From Bacteroidota bacterium (lineage in GTDB: Bacteria > Bacteroidota > Bacteroidia > Chitinophagales > Saprospiraceae), in NCBI GenBank assembly GCA_029572935.1, contig JAKQHM010000040.1:62001-126000 (forward strand): DNA of 64,000 bases. Direction: 5' to 3'. Both the position numbers and the translations under genes were made by a program. The first letter of the stretch is position 1; every line of letters begins with the position of its first letter. Of the stretch, positions 29,083 through 41,000 are shown piece by piece. The notes beneath the pieces are model-generated. The model made no database searches. It had not been told where the DNA came from and saw only the letters and a program-made list of their open reading frames with translations.

Positions 29083-32000
29083 ATGAATGATCTAAAATTA
29101 GCTGTAATGAAATCTTTACATTTTGCATCCATTGGCTCAACACAAAACTTTAAGAGTTTGACTGAACATTTGAGAAAATTCTCATTTTCCCTGATTGCGG
29201 TTATGCTCATGCCTGTTTCATCATTTGCTACATTTACAGGTACGGTAAATACTACTGAATCTACATGTCAGGCAAATGGTACTGTAACGGTTACCGGTGC
29301 AGATAATACCAGTTTGTATGCTTTGACAGGTCCCAATATTCCGCAATACGGTCCTTTCAGTCCGACTGCTGGAGTTGTAACTTTCACAGACCTTCCACCA
29401 GGTACTTATACGGTAACTGAATTCAAACAAAATAATGAGCAACCTACGAAGGAAGCCGTAGTTCCGGGTAATTATGAACAAAACTGGACATGGACGGCAG
29501 AAGTGGTTTATGCTCCATGTTCGGGGGGAGTGCCAACAGTCAAAATAAAAAATTTCAATATCATCAATGCTAGCCCTGCGCAGCAACGACCTCCTTATGT
29601 GTATAGAATTTCCACAAAGAATGGTTCATTGCCAGCGAATGGTTCAACCCCACCAGCATACCAAAATGTAAGTGAATTCATCATACCCTATCCAGCTGGA
29701 GTAGGAGGTTGGTATGAATTACAAGCAAAGGATGATTGTGGGAACTTTAAAACGATTTCTATTTACGTCCCTGATCAGGCGCCAGCACCCGGTGCTTATT
29801 CCACATTTAATAATTTTATCAATTGTGCAGGTGACGCCAAATATACAGTGGATGCTTATGGTGGCACCGGACCATATACCTTTGAGATTTTGGCAGGTTC
29901 AACCGATCAGGTGGGAAACATTGTCAATAATGTTACAAGTCATATGTATAACCTGAAAGCAGATGGTTATTACAAAGTAAAAGTGACCGATCAGTGCGGA
30001 GGTTCTACCATTTTGGAAATTTGGGTTGCAGATTACGGTCAGCCTAGTATAAGTATAGGTGGAGGTCTGGGGAATTGTGGTTCAACAGGACCAGGAGATC
30101 CAGGAACGGGAATGTTTGGGATTACGGTGTATCAATATGGAATTGGACCTTATTCTGTACAAATTACCTCAGATTGTGGTTATTCCCAAACTTTCAACAA
30201 TGTGTCAACATATTTCGAAGTTCAAGATTTGCCAAGACCCTGTAACTATACCATTAAGGTTACAGATGGTTGTGGATTTATGAACACCTATACACAAAAT
30301 TTGATTGGACCCGGCACTGGAAACCTAGGTTGTTATACATATTCTGAATGTCCGGAATCCAATTCAGAACTATTCAGACAAGTGATAGCTTTTAATTACG
30401 GACCACCATATAATCCAACCTATCCGGTTACATTTGACATTAAGTTTGGTGGTGTTAGTATTCCGGGGTATCCGAAAGCAAATTATTTCGATTATTATGT
30501 CAGAGAAGCTTTAAGTCCCGGAATTTATACATATTCTGTGGTTGATGCCTGTGGTTCAAGTTGCTCAGGATCCTTTGAGGTACTAACGTATAAGAATCCT
30601 ACTTTGACAGTGGATGTCAATAGCAGATGTTTCAGCGCAGGACAGGCCACACTCATGGGTAAAACATTCAATCCCTATAATATGTCCAATACACCTGGAC
30701 AATATTCCATTATAGATCCCTCAGCGAGTAGGGTTGGTGCAACGGGTGAACCCGATTCACCAACCAATTCAGCACTGTTTTCAAATTTGGTATCAGAAGG
30801 ATTTTATACGTTTCAGTTTTGGGATGGGTGTAAAGCAGTAACGACTACGACAACCATTCCGAAGTACAGTCAACCAACCTGGGAATTGGGTTATGGATTG
30901 ATTTGTCCTCCCAATACAGTTGCAGATTTACAGATTATAAATATTCAGCCACAAGGTCAGATTGTTGGACCTTATTATTGGCAAATCATCAATGAAAATT
31001 CAGACATTTTCAATGATCCATTGCCTTATCCAAATGCAATCGGACAAACCGATTCCTTGTTTGCCAATCTTCCACCCAAAAATGCGGCATACGACGTAGC
31101 CACTTATAGTTTTTTAGGTTATGATGGATGTAAAAACTCTTATCAAAATCAGGGAAAGGTAGGGCTATTTCCAGATGAATTTTTAATTTTGGACAAGACA
31201 TCGGTATGTGCAGATGAGAATGCTAAAATTACTGCAAGAGTTTCGACACCAATAGTTGGTGCAACCTATAAATATTATCGTGATGGAAATCTTGTAGCTA
31301 CAAGCAATTTGTTATTCACGATGATCAATCCTGCTTACCCGGGAAATTATACGGCGGAAATTGTGGTGAATGCAGGTGGTGTTGAGTGTTCTAAGACTAC
31401 ACCTGAAGTTGTTGTTACTGCTGATGGTGCATTGTACACACAGAATCCCGATCCCAAATGTCCAGAAGATGTTGTGGATCTGACTCAATACACCCAGGGT
31501 TCCACACCCGGTAACATCACTTTCTGGAAAGATGAGAATTTTACAATTCCGGTTCCGGATCCAACGATGGTTATTGACCCCGGAACTTATTATGTTCATT
31601 TAATTACTTCAGGTCCTCCCTCTTGTGATTTGTCAGGAACAATTGAGGTCACGCTTAAGCCTTGTAAGTTTGACTTGGCATTAAGGAAAACTTTGGTTTC
31701 TGCCGGACCTTTTGAAAATGGCGATGATGTCACTTTTCAAATTGAAGTTTTTAATCAGGGTCAAACTCCAGCCTTTAATATACAGGTTACAGACTATATT
31801 CCATCAGGAATGAGTTTAAGTCCTCTGGAAACAAACTGGACCGTAAATTCTGGTAAAGCCACTTTGATTTCACCTATCAGCAGTTTGGCTATCAATGCCA
31901 GCACGACAAGAAATATTATTCTTCGTATTGATAGTAATTTTATGGGTACAACATTGCGCAACTGGGCTGAAATCAGCTCTGGTGACAATGACACCAATCC

Positions 32001-35000
32001 AGAGAATGAAGGTCCTACTGATTTTGACAGTGATCCTGATAATATTAACTTTAATCAACCTGGAGAAACAAATGATCTGGATGATGATAACGTGATTGAT
32101 GAGGATCGGAAAAATAATGGAGGAGACGAGGATGATCACGATCCTGCTGAAATAAATGTAACTCAAATTTTTGACCTTGCGCTTAAAAAAGTAGTTACTG
32201 GATCCGGCCCTTTCCAACCCAATACTAGTGTAACTTTTCAGATTGAAGTGATCAATCAGGGAACACTTGACGCTACAGATATACAAATCACTGACTATAT
32301 TCCCAATGGAATGACGTTGGACGATACCAACTGGTCTGTAAATACAGGGAAAGCTACTTTGAATACGCCAATTGCATTTCTTGGCGCCGGGCAAAGCACA
32401 ACAAGAAATATTACCCTAAAAATTAATGCAGACTTTGATCAAAACAGTCTTCGAAACTGGGCAGAGATCAGTTCGGCAATTAATACTTTAGGTCAATCCG
32501 ATATAGATTCAGATCCAGATAATATCAATTTCAATCAGCCTGGAGAGACCAATGATTTGAACGATGATAACGTCGTAAATCAGAATGGAAAAGCAGGAGG
32601 AGATGAAGACGATCACGATCCTGCAGAAATCCAAGTGGTCTTGTTTGATCTTGCATTGAAAAAAATTGTGGATCAGGCTGGTCCATATTCCTATGGACAA
32701 TCTGTACCTTTCAGAATTACTGTGTATAATCAGGGCGGAGTTAATGCAGCAAACGTTGATGTTGTAGATTATATACCATCTGGATTTATCTACGATCCTG
32801 TGAATAACCCCAGTTGGACATTTGACGGTGTAAACAAAGCCACCACCACAATTCCTGGAGTTATACCTGCAGGTGGTAGTGCAGATATTATTATAAGATT
32901 TATTCTTAAATCAAATCCTGGAAATGCAACGGCGTATTTGAATTATGCCGAAATTACTGATGCTACCGATTCCAACGGAAACCCTGTTATTGATATCGAT
33001 AGTGATCCTGACAATACCAATGGAAATGACAGTGGGGGAGTACCTAATACATCCACCGATAATAAAATTGATGGGGCTCCACCTGTGGATGAAGATGACC
33101 ATGATCCTGCTTTGATCAATGTTTGGGATCTTGCATTGAAAAAATTATTTACCAGTGGATCTATACAATACGGTCAGAATCTGACTTATACCATCTGGGT
33201 CTACAATCAAGGGACCGAGACCGCAAAGGATATTGTGATACGTGATTATATCCCGGAAGGATATTCTTACAGTGCTGCATCCAATCCCGGATGGAGCGGG
33301 TCCTATCCCAATGTCAATTACACGATTGCCGGGCCTTTGGTGCCGGGCGACAGCGTGGCTGTGACCATTGTATTGAAACTTGAAAATACTGCAGGAGGGT
33401 ACCGGAAATGGATCAACTATTCGGAAATTATTTCTTCCAAAGACCTATCTAATGCGAATCGATCCAATGATGACATTGACAGTAACGTAGGTAGTGATGG
33501 ACCGGCAGAAAGAGCCGTATTGCCTAACCGTCTCAATGACAATAATATTTTCAGTACCAACAAAGGAGGGGAAGAAGATGATCACGATCCTGCAGGGGCC
33601 GGGCCAGCATTTGGCGATATTTTTGATTTGGCCCTGAGAAAAACCGTGACCACTGCCGGGCCCTATGCTTACGGACAGGATGTTGATTTTAGGATCAGAG
33701 TATTCAATCAAGGTAGTGTCACTGCACAAAATATCGAACTGGTCGATTACGTGCCCGTTGGATTTGATTTTGTGCCTGGCGGTGTCAATTCAGCCTGGGC
33801 ATATTCTTCCGGTGTCCGACAGGCAAAAATGACCTATCCCGGTCCTTTGAAACCAGGGGATAGTGCTGATGTCACCATACGACTCAGAATTTTGTCTAAC
33901 CCTGGAAATAGTCAGGCGTACATCAATTTTGCTGAGATCGAAAATGCAAGAGACACATTGAATGTCCTGATGTCTGATATTGACAGCAGCCCGGACGATG
34001 ATCCATTGAATGATACCGGAGGTGTACCAGGTGGACCTACTGATGATGAAATTAATGATGATGGCACGATAGATGAAGATGACCACGATCCGGCATTTAT
34101 CCACTTATATGATCTGGCTTTGAAAAAAGTGATCGTTACTCCTGGTCCTTATGTATATGGACAGCCTGTTGATTTCCGGATCTCAGTCTTTAATCAGGGA
34201 ACTCAATTTGTAAAAAATATAGAAATATCAGATTATATTCCGGAAGGATTTGACTACCTGCCTTCAGACAACCTTGGCATCTGGACTGGTGCCTATCCTC
34301 TGGTGAAAAATATCAATGCAAGTTCTTTAAGTCCCGGAGGAAGTTACGATGTTATACTCAGGCTAAGACTGAAAAATACAAATGGTGGGTATCGGAAGTG
34401 GATCAATTACGCCGAGATCACCCGGATGGAAGATCAAAATGGAAATAACATTTCCGGATTGGATGTGGATAGTAATCCAGCTTCTGATGGTCCTTCTGAA
34501 AGGGCAGTGAAACCTGGTGATGTGGCGGATGATAATATTACAAGTATAAACAAAGGTGGTGAAGAAGACGATCACGATCCTGCAGGTTTACAATTGTTTG
34601 ACCTTGCTTTAAAGAAAAGTGTAGCCACCGCAGGCCCTTATTCCTATGGTCAGGATATTGACTTCCGTATCAGGATATACAATCAGGGAAATACTAGCGC
34701 TCAGAATATTTTAATTACGGATTATGTCCCCAATGGTTTCCAGTTTGTAAGCGGTGGGGTTAATTCAGTATGGAATTATTCAGCAGGTACCCGTAAAGCG
34801 AGTACTACTCTTGCGTCTCTGTTGAAACCTGGTGATAGTGCAGACGTTGTGATCAGGCTTAAAATTTTGCCCAACATGGGTCAGGTTTCAGCTTATTATA
34901 ATTTTGCGGAGATTACATCTTCACAGGATAGTACAGGTCAGATAACAGTAGATATAGACAGCAGTCCGGACAATGATCCGAATAATGATACAGGAGGTGT

Positions 35001-38000
35001 GCCTGGAGGTCCCACCGATGATGAGATCAATCAGCGGCCACCGACAGATGAGGATGATCACGATCCTGCATTCATACAATTATTTGATTTGGCTTTGAGA
35101 AAGAAACTGATTAATCAGGCGCCTTACACCTATGGTCAGACACATAATTTCCAGATCACGGTATTCAATCAGGGCACAATACCTGCCACCAATATCGTAT
35201 TAAATGAATATATCCCGCAAGGATATACATTCAGTGCAAACAATGGCTGGACCGGTGGACCATCTCTGGCCACCCGGACTCTTGCGGGTCCCCTGGCTCC
35301 CGGAGACAGCATCAGCGTAAGTCTGAATCTGACATTCCAGATGGTGGCTGTACCCACCAGTAAGTCCTGGATCAATTATTCTGAAATTGCCTCTGCAAGA
35401 GACAACAATGGAAATTTGGCAGATGATGTGGACAGTGATCCGGGATCAAATGGACCTAATGAAAATAATGTGTTGCCTGGAAAATCCGGTGATGACGACA
35501 TAGCTTCTACCACAGATAATGGTGTCGGTAGTCAGGACGATCACGATCCTGCAGGACCCTGGATTTTTGACCTTGCGACGATAATCGAAAACAGTACAGA
35601 CGTAGTCAGCAATTATGGCGAAGTAATTGGATTCCCGATTACGGTAAAGAACCAGGGGAATATTCCGAGTGCCGGATATACGATGAGTGTACTGGTACCG
35701 ACCGGATTCCAGTTCAATGGAGGACTGAATCCCGGCTGGAGTTACAACAACGTTTCCAGAATAGCAAGCTATACTGTACCGGTAGTGGATACGATCCATC
35801 CCGGAGATATGGATATGTATTTATTAAATCTTACGGCACAGCCATCATCAGGAGCAGATGCCTGGACGGTGGAGATCGAGATCAGTGCAGATAATCCGGT
35901 AGCAGACGAACCCGGAATCAACGATATAGATTCTAATCCGGATGCAGTATTCAATAACGATGCAGGGGGAGCACCCATTCCAGACAGCGAAGGAGGAAGT
36001 TTCCCTGGCAGCGATGATATTCTGATGGGTAATGGATCAGGCGCGATAGGCGGTACAAATGCTCAAACTGATGAAGATGACAATGATCCTGAATACGTCA
36101 GGGTATTTGATCTTGCATTGCGCAAGCGTCTTATGACAGCCGGTCCTTATGTATATGGTCAAACCCATAGTTTCCAGATCACGATATTCAATCAGGGAAA
36201 TGTGGCTGCCACCAATGTGGTCGTCAATGATTATATCCCTGAAGGATATGGATTTACTGCTAATAATGGTTGGTCAGGAGGCCCATCTGTGGCCACCAGG
36301 ACAATAGCAGGACCTATTCAGCCTGGCGATAGCGTGAATTTGCTGTTGAACCTTACTTTTAACTCCGTTTCCAATCCGGGTTATAGAAGCTGGATTAACT
36401 ATTCAGAAATTGCTTCTGCAAATGACAATAATGGAAATCCTGCAAATGATGTGGACAGTGATCCTGGATCAAATGGACCTAATGAAAATAATGTTTTACC
36501 TGGTAAGCCTGGTGATGATGATGTTGCATCCATTACTGACAATGGAATAGGCAGTCAGGATGATCACGACCCTGCGGGTATCGAAGTATTCGACCTTGCG
36601 CTTAGAAAGAATGTGGTCACTGTCGGTCCATACTCATATGGTCAGGATGTAGAGTTCCGGATCAGGGTTTACAACCAGGGTAATGTTACAGCTCAAAATA
36701 TCAGCATTGTGGATTATGTTCCGGTTGGACTTGATTTCATCAGTGGCGGATTCAATAGTCCCTGGACATATACCAGCGGAAACAGGCAAGCCACCAGAAC
36801 GATCAGTGGTCCTATTAAACCGGGTGACAGCGCAGAAGTATTGGTCAGATTAAGGGTATTGCCCAATCAGGGTAGATCTGATGCCTATCTGAATTATGCT
36901 GAGATCAGAAGTGCAAGAGATACCACCAACACAATCAGACAGGATACGGATAGCGACTCTGATGACGATCCGGTCAATGACAATGGTGGTGAACCGTTAG
37001 GTCCCAACGACGATCGCATTGATGACGATGGAGATATCGATGAGGATGATCACGATCCGGCTGTGATTCACGTATACGACCTGGCACTTCAAAAGGTCGT
37101 AGTAACTCCTGCGCCTTATGCCTATGATCAGGTTATTGATTTTAGAATTACTGTGTATAACCAGGGTACTTTACCGGTCAGTAATATTGAAATAAGTGAC
37201 TATATACCTGCAGGCTACAGTTACAACCCATTAGATAATGCAGGTGTTTGGTCAGGCTCTTATCCGCTTGTCAAACACACCCTGAACAGCACACTTTTGC
37301 CTGGTGGCAGTTATGACGTGGTTCTGAAATTGCGATTGGAAAACACAGCTGGAGGGTACAGGGATTGGATAAATTATGCTGAAATCACCAGGATGGAAGA
37401 TCAGCTTGGGAACAATATTACCAATTCTGATGTAGACAGTCGTCCGGCGTCAGATGGTCCCGCAGAAAGGGCTGTGAAACCTGGAGATTCAGCGGATAAC
37501 AATATTACCAGCATTGCAAAAGGTGGTGAAGAAGATGATCATGATCCTGCCGGTGTCCAGATTTATGATCTGGCACAAAGGAAAGTGGTAACCACTCCTT
37601 CTCCATATTCCTATAATCAGGATATTGACTTCCGCATTACGGTATTCAATCAGGGCAATATGTTGGCCAGGAATATTAGTGTTGTGGATTATGTTCCTGC
37701 AGGATTCCAGTTTGTTACCGGAGGAGTTAATACAGGTTGGTTGTATAATGGAATCAACCGTCAAGCTACTCGTACCATTGCAGGTCCTCTTTCTCCTGGA
37801 GACTCAGTTTCGGTGTCTGTCAGGTTAAAATTACTGCCTAACGCTGGTGACGAGGATGCCTATACGAATATAAGTGAAATCAGATCATCGCAGGATTCTT
37901 TGGGATTGCCCGGAAACGACATCGACAGCGATCCGGATGATGACCCGACCAATGATGATGGTGGTGATCCTGATGGACCTACCGATAATGAAATCAACAA

Positions 38001-41000
38001 CAAACCACCGGTTGATGAAGATGATCACGATCCTGCACGAATCAGTGTCTATGATCTGGCTTTGAGGAAATTGTTGATTTCTACTGCCCCTTTCAATTAT
38101 GGACAGGATATTCAATTCAAGATTTGGGTATTCAATCAGGGCAATGAAACCGTACGCAATATTACTATACAGGATTATATTCCGGCAGGTTACCAATTTA
38201 ATGCCGGTTCTAATCCGGGATGGACTCCAAACGGTAATGGCGCAGTCTACACTTATGGTCCTGCATTGGCACCAGGAGATTCAGTATCCGTCGACCTTAC
38301 TCTGAAATTAGGTATGACCAATGGAAGTTATTTCGATTGGATCAATTTCTCTGAAATTACCGGCATGGAAGATCTTGGTGGAAATGCTGTTGGAAATAAG
38401 GATATTGATAGCAATCCTGGTTCAAATGGTGTCGTCGAAAGATCTGTTAAGCCAGGTGATGCAGCAGATAATAATATAACCAGCATCAACAAAGGAGGAG
38501 AAGAAGACGATCACGATCCTGCTGGTATTTACTTTATGGATCTGGCTTTGAGAAAAGTAGTAGTTACGCCTGCCCCATACAGCTACAATCAGACAGTTGA
38601 TTTCAGAATTACCGTCTACAATCAGGGTAATACCTTGGCCCAGGATGTTCTGGTGACTGATTATATACCTTCTGGTTTTGGCTTTGCAACAAGCAATCCT
38701 GCCTCCTGGACTTATAATTCAGGAACGAGAAAAGCGACCAGGACTATCAGTGGTCCGATTCGTCCGGGAGACAGTGCTCAGGTAATACTAAAACTGGTGG
38801 TACTGCCCAATCCTGGAGACTTCAATGGCTACAGAAATACGGCTGAGATCAGTCAGATGCGGGATAGTACAGGGACAGTGCGTCCGGATATAGATAGCAC
38901 CCCGGATGATAACAGGGACAATGACAGCGGTGGAGTACCGGATGGTCCTACAGATGATGAAATCAACCAGACACCACCTTTTGACGAGGATGATCAGGAT
39001 CCTGCGATTATTCATGTATTTGACCTTGCATTGCGTAAGCTGGTTGTAACTCCAGCGCCATATTCATATGGTCAGACACTGGATTTCCGCATAACTGTAA
39101 TCAACCAGGGTACCTTACCTGTGAGTAATATATTGGTAAAAGATCACATACCGGTTGGTTATATTTATGTTCCGGCTGACAACGCAGGTGTCTGGAGCGG
39201 TGCTTATCCTCAGGTAGAACACCTGCATGCTCCTCGTTTGAATCCTGGTGATAGTTTTTCTGTAATCATAAAACTGAGGATAAACAATACAGCAGGAGGA
39301 TACAGACACTGGTTCAATTATAGTGAAGTGGCCAGCTTTGCTGATTCCACAGGAACTGATGTAAGTAACAAGGATGTGGATAGCAATCCCGATTCTGACA
39401 ATCCGGTAGAACAAAACGTGAAGCCTGGTGACGCAGCAGATAATTTCATAGGAAGTATAGATAAAGGAGGAGAAGAAGACGATCACGATCCCGCGGGTAT
39501 TTATTTTATGGATCTGGCATTGCGCAAGAAAGTGGTCACTTCCGGTCCATATACTTATAACCAAGAGGTCGAATTTGGAATCATGGTGTACAACCAGGGT
39601 AATACCACAGCTCAGGACTTTCTTGTAACGGATTATCTGCCCGCAGGATTTGCTTTCTCGGCTTCCAATCCTGTAACATGGAATTATAATGGAATCTCAA
39701 GGCAGGCAAGCACGTTAATGGCTGGTCCGCTTGTGCCTGGGGATAGTGCTTATGTCAGTATTAAACTGATCGTATTGCCTAATCCAGGTAATTTCAATGG
39801 GTACAGAAATATTTCTGAGATTTCCCAGGTTAGAGATACGACTGGTACGGTTCGCGAGGACATCGACAGCACACCAGATACAAACAAAGACAACGACAGC
39901 GGAGGTGTACCGGATGGTCCGACAGATGATGAAATCAATCAGCGACCTCCCGTGGATGAAGATGATCACGATCCTGCCATCATTCATGTTTTCGATCTGG
40001 CATTGCGGAAGGTAGTTGTGACTCCTGAACCCTATGCCTACGATCAGACCGTGGAGTTCAAAATCACTGTATGGAATCAGGGTACTTTACCTGTCACCAA
40101 TATAAGATTGAATGATCATATTCCGATAGGATACAGCTACGTGGCTGCTGACAATGCAGGTGTGTGGACTGGTGCCCATCCGTTGGTTAATCATCTTCGT
40201 ACCAACCGACTGAATCCGGGAGACAGTTTTTCAGTAAGCCTTAAACTTCGCATAGAAAATACGGCTGGTGGTTTCCGTGATTGGATCAACTATTCTGAAA
40301 TTGCCGGTTTTGCTGATTCAACAGGTATAGATGCCAGTTCAAAGGATACAGACAGTAATCCAGGTTCGGATGGCCCTGCTGAAAGGGCTGTGAGACCTGG
40401 AGATGCAGCGGATAACAATATATCCAGTATCAACAAGGGTGGCGAAGAAGACGATCACGATCCTGCAGGTATCACTGTATTTGATCTCGCGCTGCGTAAA
40501 ATTTACACCGGTAGCCTTCCAATACGATATGATCAAGTCATTCCATTTGAAGTGACGGTGTTTAATCAGGGCAATGTGAGTGCATTGAATCCTCAGATCG
40601 TGGATTATCTACCTGTGGGTTATAATTTTGTGCCTGGATCCAATCCAGGATGGACTTATAATGCTGCTACCCGTAAGGCCCAAACCAGCTATATTGGAAA
40701 AGTACAGCCTGGTGATAGCATCAAGCTTTCCATCAACCTGCAGGTAGTGCCGACATTATACAACAGGAATGCCTGGAAGAATTTCGCTGAAATATTTACT
40801 GTGGTAGATACTACTGGTACTCCCAGAACAGATATAGACAGCAATCCGGATGACAATCCTAACAATGATGGCCCTGAAAAGGACGATGAGATCAATGAAA
40901 AACCACCTGTTGACGAGGATGATCAGGATCCTGCTAATCCTCCTGTGCTCGATCTTGCATTGAGAAAATGGATTCCAGGAAAGAAGCCTTACTATGTCCC

